Shown here: positions 1 through 10,046 of the stretch, one piece after another
Layout: each line of letters starts with the position of its first letter
Numbering within the stretch: the first letter of the stretch is position 1
From: Aquificota bacterium
Lineage (GTDB): Bacteria > Aquificota > Aquificia > Aquificales > QOAS01
Assembly (NCBI GenBank): GCA_013154305.1
Contig: JAADCT010000001.1
Span: 1-43,866, forward strand
Direction of reading: 5' to 3'
DNA: 43,866 nt
The notes under the pieces: model-generated
The model's input: only the letters and a program-made list of their open reading frames with translations
What the model was told of the DNA's origin: nothing
The model's database searches: none
Position numbers and translations under genes: made by a program

Positions 1-8
1 TCTTTGAC

Positions 9-794
9 GTGGTTCAGGAGGCCCTCTACACCCTCGAGGCCTTCGGTTTAATCACCACCGAGGAGCACAAGGGTAAGAAGGTCCACAAGCTGACCGAGCA
101 CGGTCAGCAGGTTCTCGACGACATGAAGCAAAGGGGCTTTCGCGAAATTACCTCGACGGCGGTCAAGGCCATCACCATCACCAACCGCGAAATTTCGGCG
201 CCCAACGTCGACTGGTACAACAAGGCGGTCGACGAAAAGCTCGTCGGTGCGGGTGAACCCACCGTCTCCGGAAAGCTTTACGCCGACCTGGCCTACAACA
301 TCCGCCGTTTGCCCCACATTACGCGCTTTGAGCTCCAGGTTCTCCACCGCATTCCCGCCCGCGGCTTCTTCCTGAAGGACGTTTACGCCCAGTTTGACGA
401 AACTTGGAAAGAGGAGGTCACCTACGCCCTCAACAAGCTCGAGGCCCGCGGTTACCTCAACATCCTGCAAAACGAGGCGGTGGTTCTGACCGAGGTCGGT
501 CAGCTTATTAAGGAGGCCCTGGCGGGCGTTCCCGAGGGGGTTGCCCAGCCGCTGACGCCCATCGCGGTCCGCATCCTCGACGCGCTGCGCAAGGTCGGAA
601 ACCTCTACGTTAAGGAAGAGCGCGTCAGGATTTTGCCCAAAAACATCGAGGAGGCCCTCAGGCTAACCGGCCTCGACAAGGAAACCTTCGAAAAGGAATT
701 GGTCGTTCTCAGGGTGGCCGGCCTCATCGGCCGAACTTCCATAAACAAGGCGGGCCTGCAGGTCCTGAAGGCCCTCGAATTGCTGAACGCCTAA
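9..794 (+). CDS. DUF505-like protein, C-terminal part; frame is open upstream, so probably truncated by the window edge
   Basis: Frame is open to the window start (FDVVQEALYTLEAFGLI...). Repeated winged-helix-like units (ALNKLEARGYLNILQNEAVVLTEVGQLIKEAL; LVVLRVAGLIGRTSINKAGLQVLKALE). Confidence 0.6.
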   Translation: MVQEALYTLEAFGLITTEEHKGKKVHKLTEHGQQVLDDMKQRGFREITSTAVKAITITNREISAPNVDWYNKAVDEKLVGAGEPTVSGKLYADLAYNIRRLPHITRFELQVLHRIPARGFFLKDVYAQFDETWKEEVTYALNKLEARGYLNILQNEAVVLTEVGQLIKEALAGVPEGVAQPLTPIAVRILDALRKVGNLYVKEERVRILPKNIEEALRLTGLDKETFEKELVVLRVAGLIGRTSINKAGLQVLKALELLNA

Positions 795-820
795 TCCTTT
801 CCTTTTTTTTCTTCCGTTTC

Positions 821-2350
821 TCAGAAACCCGTTATTTTCGGCTCGTAGTTTCCTTTAAAGTTTTCCAAATAAAAGATGTAGAGGGTTCGGACGGGATAGC
901 CCCTCCAGCGGACGACGAACTTCCTTTTGAAGACCACCCTTTCGAAGGAATCGGCTATCGGTTTGGGAACCGAGGGAAGGGGCGTTACGAATACGCCGTT
1001 TTTTCCCTTAAGGGGTTCCCAGTTGAAGACCTCCTCGGGGGGGACCTCCTCGCCGGCGAGCCACCTCTCAAAGAGGTCGAAGTCCTTGACCTGCCAAAGG
1101 GTGTACTGGTTCATCCTCTGGTAGTGGTTGAAGACGAAGGTTCGCGGATTCCCTTCGGTGTAAAAGGCCAGTTCGGCGGCTATCTGGTAGAGGTTCGAAA
1201 ACACGAAGTCCCTACGGGGGTCGTAGATTTCGGAAACCTCGCGGCCGAGGTCGCTCCAGCCCACCAGGAACTTGGTCGGGTCGTTTTTGGGCGGGAGTAA
1301 CCCCCCCAGCCCGAGGCGGTCCAAAAGGGGCGGATAGAGACTTACGGCCACCAAAAAGAGGGCCGCGGCCGCCAAAATCCCCGAAAGGGCCTTTCTCCTT
1401 TCGGAAAAGTCGAGAAACTCCTTGAGGGCCAAGATACCGCCGGTAAAGTAGGCAAAAGCGGCCCAATTGCCGTAGACGAACTTTTTGAGGGCCAAAAGCT
1501 GAAAGACGGCATAACCGGGCAGGGAAAAGAGGGTCAGGGAAAAGCCCTCCTTTTTCGGAAGGAGGTTTTTGAGCCAGCCCTTCAGGAGGAAGGGGAAGAA
1601 GACGACCGATAGGAGGAAAACCTGCGCCAAGAGGAAGTTGAAGAAGGAAGCCCAGTCGGGGAAGTTCGTCTCCCTTTGAACCCCCGAGAGGTTCAAAACG
1701 TGTTTAAACGAGACCCAACCGTGTTCGTAGTTCCAGTAGAGAACGGGCAGGGTGAAAAGGAAGGCCACCGCCGCCGCCAGATAGGGTCCTTTGGTCAAAA
1801 GGAGCCGCGGTTTGGTCAGGAGAAGGTAAAGGACCCCGAGGGGGAAAAAGAGGACCATCGAATACTTGGAGAGAAAGCCGAGCCCTCCCGAAAGCCCGAG
1901 GGCCAACCACAGGCGGGTGTCGTTTTTTTCGACCGCCTTCAGGAGCAGGTAAAAAGAAAGACCCCAAAAGAAGAAGAGGGGAACGTCGGTCGTAAAGAGG
2001 AAGGCCAGGGCATCGTAGCCCACAAAGAGGTTTGGCAAAACCGCTATCCAAAAGGCGGTCCTTTCGCTTTTAAAGACCTCCTTGGCGGCGAAGTAGGCCA
2101 GGACCGAGGAGAGGAAGGCAAAGGTTGCGGGCCAAATGCGGACGGCCAGCTCGGTATTTCCCAAAAGGTGGGTCGATAGCCAGTTCAGGTAGGCCACCAG
2201 GGGCGGTTTGGAGTAGTAGGAGAGGTCCAGGTGGCGCGACCAGTCCCAATATTGGGCCTCCTCGGGCGAGAGGTCAAAGGGCGAAACTACGACGTAAACC
2301 AACCGGAGGATAAAGAGAAGGGAGTTGACCGCCAAAAGGGGAAGGAGCAT
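821..2350 (-). CDS. GT39/ArnT-like dolichyl-phosphate-mannose-type glycosyltransferase, multi-TM
   Basis: 509 aa; N-terminal 'DLSPEEAQYWDWSRHLDLSYYSKPPLVAYLNWLSTHLLGNTELAVRIWPA' is the classic GT39 signature; many TM segments. Confidence 0.85.
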   Translation of the reverse strand: MLLPLLAVNSLLFILRLVYVVVSPFDLSPEEAQYWDWSRHLDLSYYSKPPLVAYLNWLSTHLLGNTELAVRIWPATFAFLSSVLAYFAAKEVFKSERTAFWIAVLPNLFVGYDALAFLFTTDVPLFFFWGLSFYLLLKAVEKNDTRLWLALGLSGGLGFLSKYSMVLFFPLGVLYLLLTKPRLLLTKGPYLAAAVAFLFTLPVLYWNYEHGWVSFKHVLNLSGVQRETNFPDWASFFNFLLAQVFLLSVVFFPFLLKGWLKNLLPKKEGFSLTLFSLPGYAVFQLLALKKFVYGNWAAFAYFTGGILALKEFLDFSERRKALSGILAAAALFLVAVSLYPPLLDRLGLGGLLPPKNDPTKFLVGWSDLGREVSEIYDPRRDFVFSNLYQIAAELAFYTEGNPRTFVFNHYQRMNQYTLWQVKDFDLFERWLAGEEVPPEEVFNWEPLKGKNGVFVTPLPSVPKPIADSFERVVFKRKFVVRWRGYPVRTLYIFYLENFKGNYEPKITGF

Positions 2351-2362
2351 AAAACGGTAATG

Positions 2363-3649
2363 CTACGCGCGGGAGAGAAAGCGGTGGTACTTGCGCATGG
2401 TGACGTGGCCCTCTATGCGGTGGAGGGTGTCGAGGGCAACGCCGACGGTAATGAGGGCGGTCGTTCCGCCGAAGTAAAAGGGTATGTGGGTCTTCAGCGA
2501 AATTAGGACCGGTATTACGGCTATAACGGCCAAGAAGATGGCGCCCACAAAAAGCAGTCGGTTTATAACGCGGGCCAAATACTCCTCCGTTTCCTTACCG
2601 GGGCGGATGCCGGGGATAAAGGCGCCCGCCTTTCGGAGGTTTTCGGCTATGTCGTGGGGATTGACCACCACCGAGGCGTAAATGTAGGTAAAGGCTATTA
2701 TCAGCAGAACGTAAAGAACGTTGTAAAAGAGAGAGTCGTAGCGAAACCAGTCCTGGAGGAAGGCCAGACTTTCGAGGTTGAGCATTTGAACGACGGTCGC
2801 GGGCATTACCAATATCGCCTGGGCGAAGATTATGGGCATTACGCTGACGGGGTTAAGCTTTATGGGCAGGTAGGAAGCGGTGGGGGCACCGAAACCGAGG
2901 TTCCTCTGGGGGTATTGAACGGGTATTCTCCTCTCTGCCTCCTGGATGATTACTATGCCCACCACTATTGCGGCGACGGCCAGAAGGACCAAAAGGAGGT
3001 CCAAAACGGAAAGTTCCCCCGTTTTGAAGGTTTCCCAAATTTGGGCCACCATTGCGGGAAAACCGACGACGATACCGGCGAAGATGATAATGGATGCACC
3101 GTTTCCTATACCGTGTTTGGAAATTCTTTCACCCAACCAGGTTACGAACATCGCACCGGCGACCAAGATAACGACCGCCGTTACGGTAAACCCGACGCCG
3201 GCGTCGTAAACCAGGGGCGTTCCCGTTTCGGTGGTTTGATTTTGGAGCCAAACGGTTAAAAAGAGGGCCTGGACGGTGGCTATCAGCAGCGTCAGGTACT
3301 TGGTGTATTCCTGAATTTTGTACCTACCGTAGTCGCCCTCTTCGGTTTGAAGCTGTTTGAGGTAAGGAACGGAGGCCACCAGCAGCTGCATGAGAATGGA
3401 GGCGGTTATGTAAGGCAATATGCCCAAGGCGAATACGGTCATTTTGGTCAGCGCACCGCCGGAAAAGATGTTGTAAAGCATGAAAATGCTCTGATTAAAT
3501 TGGCGGAAGAACTCCTCCAGGGCGGCGGTGTTTATGCCCGGTATGGGAATGTGCGTACCTATCAGGTAAACGACCAAAACGCCGAGGGTGTAGAGAAAGC
3601 GGCGGCGGAGTTCCTCCACCTCCCAAACGTCCAAAAACCAGCGAAACAT
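2363..3649 (-). CDS. secY: Preprotein translocase subunit SecY
   Basis: 428 aa; 'GTHIPIPGINTAALEEF', 'GGALTKMTVFALGILPYITASILMQLL', 'ISKHGIGNGASIIIFAGIV', C-terminal 'GGTTALITVGVALDTLHRIEGHVTMRKY'. Confidence 0.97.
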   Translation of the reverse strand: MFRWFLDVWEVEELRRRFLYTLGVLVVYLIGTHIPIPGINTAALEEFFRQFNQSIFMLYNIFSGGALTKMTVFALGILPYITASILMQLLVASVPYLKQLQTEEGDYGRYKIQEYTKYLTLLIATVQALFLTVWLQNQTTETGTPLVYDAGVGFTVTAVVILVAGAMFVTWLGERISKHGIGNGASIIIFAGIVVGFPAMVAQIWETFKTGELSVLDLLLVLLAVAAIVVGIVIIQEAERRIPVQYPQRNLGFGAPTASYLPIKLNPVSVMPIIFAQAILVMPATVVQMLNLESLAFLQDWFRYDSLFYNVLYVLLIIAFTYIYASVVVNPHDIAENLRKAGAFIPGIRPGKETEEYLARVINRLLFVGAIFLAVIAVIPVLISLKTHIPFYFGGTTALITVGVALDTLHRIEGHVTMRKYHRFLSRA

Positions 3650-3675
3650 AAGTTAAAAGATGATAAGCGGGAAGG

Positions 3676-4668
<993 letters not shown>

Positions 4669-4677
4669 CTATTTGAT

Positions 4678-5544
4678 TTATCGCTTTTTTAACCACCCCG
4701 ACAGGTCTCTCCCTATCAATTCCGATAACTTTTCGATGTCGGATTTGAATACTTCTAAAAGACGGTTGTAAGTTTCGGCATCTATTTCGTACTCGTAAGT
4801 CCCACCGTAGTACAGTTTTTTAAAGTAATCCTTTACCGGTTTAGGGGTATACTTGGAAATCAGCCGTTTAATTCCGGTTTTGTATAAAACGTAATTTAAG
4901 ACCGGAAAGCGAGGTTTTAAACTCTCGTTTTTCCTCTCAAAATCGGAATATTTAATAGGTTGTACTTCAAGAAAATCAAAAATTTTCTCAAAAAATTTTT
5001 GAGGGTCCGATTTAAGGTCGTCAAATAGCAAAATTAAAACGTTTTCCCTCGGAAAGGTGTCCAGATATCTTTTAACCTGTTCGTAGTAAAGGCTCCTTTC
5101 TACGTAGCGGGGAATTTCCCTAATTGCCTCCTCAAAGGGTTTGTTTACCCTTCCTATGGTTACGTCCATTTTGTAAGCGGAGAGGGCTCTGTCAACGGGA
5201 TTTCTCAAAATAATCAAAATTTTTGCCTCCGGATTGAAGTTGTAAATCTCCCGGGCGGCCACTTTTGAAAAAAGATACGACACGCTGGCGTCGCCGCGGT
5301 ATTTGTACCTTTCTGCATCGCGGTAAAGTTCCGCGTAAAGGTCGGGGTCACGGATGTAGGCTATGTGGACGTTTTCGTTCCACTTTTCCTTGGGCAGGTT
5401 CCACAGTTCCTTTTCGTCGGCACTTTCGGGCATTACATCTTTGGCAAAAAATTGGGGTTCCTTTATGACCGGAAAAAAAATGTCGGGATGTTGTTTTAGA
5501 TAGTGGACGGCAAAGGTTGTTCCGGCCTTTTCGGCACCCACCAA
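4678..5544 (-). CDS. PAPS-dependent sulfotransferase domain protein
   Basis: 5'-phosphosulfate-binding-like 'VGAEKAGTTFAVHYLKQHPDIFFPVIKEPQFFA' and 3'-phosphate-binding-like 'ILIILRNPVDRALSAYKMD'. Listed start is TTG; true start uncertain (see findings). Confidence 0.88.
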   Translation of the reverse strand: MVGAEKAGTTFAVHYLKQHPDIFFPVIKEPQFFAKDVMPESADEKELWNLPKEKWNENVHIAYIRDPDLYAELYRDAERYKYRGDASVSYLFSKVAAREIYNFNPEAKILIILRNPVDRALSAYKMDVTIGRVNKPFEEAIREIPRYVERSLYYEQVKRYLDTFPRENVLILLFDDLKSDPQKFFEKIFDFLEVQPIKYSDFERKNESLKPRFPVLNYVLYKTGIKRLISKYTPKPVKDYFKKLYYGGTYEYEIDAETYNRLLEVFKSDIEKLSELIGRDLSGWLKKR

Positions 5545-5601
5545 AAATAGGTTCGGTTTAACCGCGGATATGCTTTATAACACTTTCTATGGTATAGGTC
5601 G

Positions 5602-5636
5602 AAAAATCGGACGGAGGTTTAAGGCACCCCCGTCCG
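5602..5636 (-). terminator. Hairpin with U-tract between sat and the sulfotransferase gene (terminator or attenuator candidate)
   Basis: Arms CGGACGGAGGT (5608-5618) and ACCCCCGTCCG (5626-5636) pair with one mismatch around a 7-nt loop; minus-strand continuation is ATTTTTC. Confidence 0.6.
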
Positions 5637-5660
5637 AAAAAAATTTGGACGAAGAATTTA

Positions 5661-6821
5661 TTACTTTTGCGAGGTGGCCCAGCGTATAAGAATTTCGGCT
5701 ACTTCGGGTCGGGAAAATTCTTTTGGGGGTTTCCTACCCTCCCTGAGCATTTGCCGAACCTTAGTTCCGCTAAGGTGGATGTGGTATTCCTTGGGGTGGG
5801 GGCAGGTTTTGGTGGTAGCCATTCCTTCGCACTTTGTACAGTAAAAGGCGTGTTCAAACTTCAAGGGTTGTATCTCGAGCTCGTCGACGAACTGCTCAAC
5901 AAACTCCTGGGCTTCGTAAGTTCCGTAGTAATCGCCGACGCCGGCGTGGTCCCGTCCTATAATCATGTGGGTGGCGCCGTAATTTTTACGCATAAGCATG
6001 TGATGTACCGCCTCCCGCGGGCCGGCGTAGTGCATGGGTGCCGGTAAAACGCTCAAGTGAACCCTGTCCTTGTTAAAGTAGTTGTCAATAAGAACTTCGT
6101 AGCACTTCATTCGAACGTCGGCCGGAATGTCGTCGGCTTTCGTTTCACCGACCAAAGGATGGATGAAAGCACCGTCCATCGTCTCCAACGCGCACTTAAT
6201 GATGTATTCGTGGGCCCTGTGAATGGGATTCCTCGTTTGGAAGGCGACGATTCGCTTCCAACCTTTTTTTTCAAAAATTTCTCTCGTTTGGGCGGGGTCC
6301 AAATAGTACTTTTCGTCGATGTTTTCCCTTACCGGCCGATTCAGCAATCTTACAATTTCGCCGCCGACGAACTTGTTTCCGTCCCTCTTTACGAAGGCCA
6401 CCCCGGGATGCTTTTCGTCGGTAGTTTTAAAAACGTTTTTACACAAAAAGTCCAGGTCGAGTTCGAACTTGTCCTCCACGACCATTATGGCTATCGGACG
6501 GTCGTACTTATCGTAAAGGGTAATCTCGTCGCCAACTTTAACCTCGTTCCAAATGTCCTCTTTCAGAGGAAGAAGGATGGGAATGGACCACAGCAAGCCG
6601 TTGGTAAGGTGAAGGTTCTTAATAACGCTTTCGGCTTCCTCTTTGGTTAAAAAGCCGTTCAAAGGTGAATAACCGCCCACGGCTATCATTTCACAATGGC
6701 TTACGTAGCGGTCACTTACCGGAATTTTCTTCAAAGTTTCGGCCTTTTTTAACAATTCTTGTCTTTCTTCCTCACTTTTCGGTAACTTGTTTATTAACTT
6801 CCCACCGTGGGGTCTTATCAT
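5661..6821 (-). CDS. sat: Sulfate adenylyltransferase (ATP sulfurylase, Sat type)
   Basis: 'AFQTRNPIHRAHEYIIKCALE', 'YAGPREAVHHMLMRKNYGATHMIIGRDHAGVGDYYG', zinc-site-like 'CTKCEGMATTKTCPH', 'LSGTKVRQMLREG'; SD 'aggagg' upstream. Confidence 0.97.
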   Translation of the reverse strand: MIRPHGGKLINKLPKSEEERQELLKKAETLKKIPVSDRYVSHCEMIAVGGYSPLNGFLTKEEAESVIKNLHLTNGLLWSIPILLPLKEDIWNEVKVGDEITLYDKYDRPIAIMVVEDKFELDLDFLCKNVFKTTDEKHPGVAFVKRDGNKFVGGEIVRLLNRPVRENIDEKYYLDPAQTREIFEKKGWKRIVAFQTRNPIHRAHEYIIKCALETMDGAFIHPLVGETKADDIPADVRMKCYEVLIDNYFNKDRVHLSVLPAPMHYAGPREAVHHMLMRKNYGATHMIIGRDHAGVGDYYGTYEAQEFVEQFVDELEIQPLKFEHAFYCTKCEGMATTKTCPHPKEYHIHLSGTKVRQMLREGRKPPKEFSRPEVAEILIRWATSQK

Positions 6822-6826
6822 CACTG

Positions 6827-7450
6827 TTATTCCTCCTTTTTTGGAATTATTCCTTTTTCCTCTAAGAACTTAATTATTTTAAGAACCGCATTTTGAACAC
6901 TTTCTTTGTCACTTTCTATCAAAATTTCCGGATTTTCCGGTTCTTCATAAGGTGCGTCTATACCGGTAAAGTTTTTAATGATGCCCTGTCGGGCCTTTTT
7001 GTAAAGCCCTTTCGGGTCGCGGGTTTCGCAAACTTCCACGGGACACCTTACGTAAACCTCAACGAATTCGCCCGGTTCCACCAGATTTCTTACGAATTCC
7101 CGGTCCCTTTTGTAGGGAGAAATGGCCGCCACCAGCGTTATTATGCCGGCGTCCACGAATAGCTTTGCAACCTCTCCGAGGCGGCGAATGTTTTCCCTAC
7201 GGTCCTCTTCCGAAAAACCCAAGTCCTTGTTGAGACCGGTTCTAACGTTGTCTCCGTCTAAAACGTAGGTGTGAACGCCCCTTTTGTAAAGCTCCTCCTC
7301 CAGGGCGTGGGCTATGGTGGACTTTCCGCTTCCCGAAAGACCCGTAAACCAAACTATGCAGGATTTGTGACCCTTTAACCTTTGGCGGTCCGCTTTTGAA
7401 ATCCTACCTTTGTGGGGAATAACGAACTTTTTTTCACCTTTATCGGTCAT
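6827..7450 (-). CDS. cysC: Adenylylsulfate (APS) kinase
   Basis: '[68 protein letters not shown]', '[16 protein letters not shown]'. Confidence 0.97.
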   Translation of the reverse strand: MTDKGEKKFVIPHKGRISKADRQRLKGHKSCIVWFTGLSGSGKSTIAHALEEELYKRGVHTYVLDGDNVRTGLNKDLGFSEEDRRENIRRLGEVAKLFVDAGIITLVAAISPYKRDREFVRNLVEPGEFVEVYVRCPVEVCETRDPKGLYKKARQGIIKNFTGIDAPYEEPENPEILIESDKESVQNAVLKIIKFLEEKGIIPKKEE

Positions 7451-7467
7451 GCCAGTTTCAACTTATT

Positions 7468-9231
7468 TTACGCGTAGAGTAGATATATACCCAGAACCGT
7501 CACCGTTCCGTAAATTAGACTAAGCGGCAAACCGACTTTAATAAAGTCCTGAAGTTTGTATCCGCCGAGCGAGTGGACTAAAAGGTTGGTTTGATAGCCG
7601 GTCGGTATTAAAAAGCTGGCGGAAGCCGCATAGGCCACCAGCAAAGTTAAACCTTTTAAACTGAAACCGGTAAGTTCGGACAGCTCAACCGCAACGGAAA
7701 AGGCTATTGCAACGGCCCCGATGTTCGTAATTATCTCGGTAAGTAGGGCCGTAAGGGCGTACAGACCCGCTAAAATTCCCAAAGGTCCGACGTCGGAAAG
7801 CGCTCCGAGGGCAAAGAGGGCCAGGTCCTCCGACAACCCGACCTTTACCACCGCCGTGCCGAGGGCCAACGAAAGGGCCGCCGTAAAAAGCAAGTTTAAG
7901 TCCAAACTCCTTCTCACCTCGTAGGGGGTGGTCAACCTGAAAATCAAAAAAAGTAAAACGACCAAAAGCATTGCGTTAAAGAGGTTCAAAAAGCCGGCGG
8001 CGGCCGCGGCCACCCCGCCGGCAAACGTTCCCAACGAAAGTAAGGCCTTGGAAAGGGGAAAGTTAAACCAATTTCCCACCTTGGAAATTAGGTAGAGGTC
8101 CTTGCTGTCGGCAACCTTCTTGTAAAAGTCCTTTCCCGTCAGTACCAACAGCAGGTCGCCGGGTTTCAGCACCTGCTCGCCTATTTTTCCCTTTATTTTC
8201 TCCCCTTGGCGGTGAATGCCTATTACCGCCGCGTCAAAACGACTGCGAAAGTTAACCTCCTTAATCGTTTTCCCTATAAGGTCCGAGCCGGGAGGTATTA
8301 AAACCTCAACTATGTCGGTTTGCTCCAAGGGAATTCGGCACGAGCGGGGTAGGGCCAAACCCTTAAAGTTGTTTATGAGGTCGAGGGCGGCCGCCGTATT
8401 TCCCGCGAAAACCAAAACGTCTCCCTTTCGTATGACCTCCTCGGGCGACACGGGCGCTATGGTTTTTCCCCTCCTGATAATTTCTACGAGGTAAAGACCC
8501 TTAAGGTTTCGGAGGTTGGCCTCGCGAACCGACTTGCCTATTATTTCAGAGCTAGGCAAAACGACGGTTTCTACCAGATACTCTTTGGTTTTCGTAAGAA
8601 GGCTTTGCAGCGGTTCGCTGCGGGAGGGTAAAAGTTTGGGCGCCACAAAGGTAAGGTAGAGGAGGCCCAAAGAGGCCGCCGCAAGCCCAACCGGCGTAAA
8701 GTCCAACAGGTGGAGGCTTTGTCCGGTTTGGGCCTCGTAGAGGCCCGCCGCTATCAAGTTGGTGGACGTTCCGATAAGGGTAACGGTGCCGCCGAGAATG
8801 GCGGCGTAGGATAGGGGTATTAAAACCTTCGAAAGGGGCACACCCTTCTTTTTGGTCCACGAATGGACGTAAGGAATAAGCGAGGCGACCACCGGAGTAT
8901 TGTTTAAAAAGGCCGACAAAACGGAGGTAAGAAGTAAAAGCCGGCTCAGAAAGCTTTTGTAGGACAAGTCGGGTTTCAAAACTTTGGACAGTAAGAGGTC
9001 TACCGCCTTGGTTTTGTGTAAAACGCCGGCAACGACGAGCAACAGTCCCAGGGTTGCAACCTGCGGGTTGGAAAAGCCGGAAAGGGCCTCCGGAGGGGTT
9101 AAAATTCCCGCCAGCGTCAGCAGGCTTACTCCCAGGGCGAAGGCGTAGGCGGTGGGATATCGGGAGGTCGATAGCAAAAACAGAACGAGAAGTAAAACCG
9201 AAACGACGATAAGCTTTTCGATGGCGGTCAT
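7468..9231 (-). CDS. SLC13/DASS-family permease with two internal TrkA-C (RCK_C) domains; candidate sulfate transporter
   Basis: 587 aa; 'FLNNTPVVASLIPYVHSWTKKKGVPLSKVLIPLSYAAILGGTVTLIGTSTNLIAAGL'; central soluble region 'VVLPSSEIIGKSVREANLRNLKGLYLVEIIRRG...VLIPPGSDLIGKTIKEVNFRSRFDAAVIGIHRQG'. Start ATG overlaps the upstream stop by 4 nt (ATGA). Confidence 0.88.
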   Translation of the reverse strand: MTAIEKLIVVSVLLLVLFLLSTSRYPTAYAFALGVSLLTLAGILTPPEALSGFSNPQVATLGLLLVVAGVLHKTKAVDLLLSKVLKPDLSYKSFLSRLLLLTSVLSAFLNNTPVVASLIPYVHSWTKKKGVPLSKVLIPLSYAAILGGTVTLIGTSTNLIAAGLYEAQTGQSLHLLDFTPVGLAAASLGLLYLTFVAPKLLPSRSEPLQSLLTKTKEYLVETVVLPSSEIIGKSVREANLRNLKGLYLVEIIRRGKTIAPVSPEEVIRKGDVLVFAGNTAAALDLINNFKGLALPRSCRIPLEQTDIVEVLIPPGSDLIGKTIKEVNFRSRFDAAVIGIHRQGEKIKGKIGEQVLKPGDLLLVLTGKDFYKKVADSKDLYLISKVGNWFNFPLSKALLSLGTFAGGVAAAAAGFLNLFNAMLLVVLLFLIFRLTTPYEVRRSLDLNLLFTAALSLALGTAVVKVGLSEDLALFALGALSDVGPLGILAGLYALTALLTEIITNIGAVAIAFSVAVELSELTGFSLKGLTLLVAYAASASFLIPTGYQTNLLVHSLGGYKLQDFIKVGLPLSLIYGTVTVLGIYLLYA

Positions 9232-10037
9232 GTCCTTCGGAGGGCGTTCGGGTTAAAGGCTACAAAGTGAGGGTTGAGCAAGTCCGGTTTATTGTAACGC
9301 AATTCGGGCAGTTTTTCCAGGTCTCCGAGACTTTCCACCGGTCGGTATTCGACCAATTTGCCGCCGGCGTACCTTAAAACGGCGTGGGCGGCCGCCGTAT
9401 CCCATTCCATGGTGGGTCCCAGCCTGGGGTAAAAGTGGGCCTTGCCCTCCGCCACCAAACATATTTTTAGAGAGGAGCCCACCGAAACCTTCTCCACCGG
9501 AGGGGGTAGGAGTTCCAAAAATTTTTCCGTTTCTTCGTTCAGGTGGGAACGGCTGACGACCGCCCGGACTGGCGGGGAAAACTCCGCTTTCGAAAGGTCG
9601 AGTCTTCGCTCCCCGCCGTTTTCCCTCTTAAAGGAACCGACCTCTTCTCCCCCCCAATAAAGGAGGTTCTTTGCCGGCGCGTAGACCACGCCCAGTATCG
9701 GAATGCCCTTTTTGACCAGGGCCACGTTTACCGTAAATTCGCCGTTTCTCTTTATAAACTCCTTAGTTCCGTCAAGGGGGTCGACCAACCAAAGGAGTTC
9801 CCAGTGTTTCCTCACCTCGTAGGGAACGTCCTTTCCCTCCTCGCTCAGGACGGGAGCGTTTAGGATTTTCCGCAATTCGGAGTTAAGGACTTCGTGCGAC
9901 CGGCGGTCGGCCTCCGTCAGCGGACTTTCGTCGGCCTTTAACTCCACCTTCACCCCTTCGGGTCTTTCGTAAACTTTTAAGACTTCCTCACCGGCCTTCA
10001 GAACGGCCTCCACAACCGCTTCAACGAGGGACTGCAT
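9228..10037 (-). CDS. cysQ: 3'(2'),5'-bisphosphate nucleotidase (PAP phosphatase, CysQ-like)
   Basis: 'ESPLTEADRRSHEVLNSEL', 'LLWLVDPLDGTKEFIKRNGEFTVNVALV', 'YPRLGPTMEWDTAAAHAVLRYAGG'. Confidence 0.93.
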   Translation of the reverse strand: MQSLVEAVVEAVLKAGEEVLKVYERPEGVKVELKADESPLTEADRRSHEVLNSELRKILNAPVLSEEGKDVPYEVRKHWELLWLVDPLDGTKEFIKRNGEFTVNVALVKKGIPILGVVYAPAKNLLYWGGEEVGSFKRENGGERRLDLSKAEFSPPVRAVVSRSHLNEETEKFLELLPPPVEKVSVGSSLKICLVAEGKAHFYPRLGPTMEWDTAAAHAVLRYAGGKLVEYRPVESLGDLEKLPELRYNKPDLLNPHFVAFNPNALRRT

Positions 10038-10046
10038 CACTTCGGG

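Noticed and set aside
48-470. Long ORFs antisense to confident genes (also 1676-2179, 12698-13444, 14072-14785, 20160-21305, 30809-32122, 38511-39578)
   Set aside because: They mirror well-supported coding genes in a GC-rich genome, show no recognisable domains and have shadow-frame composition.
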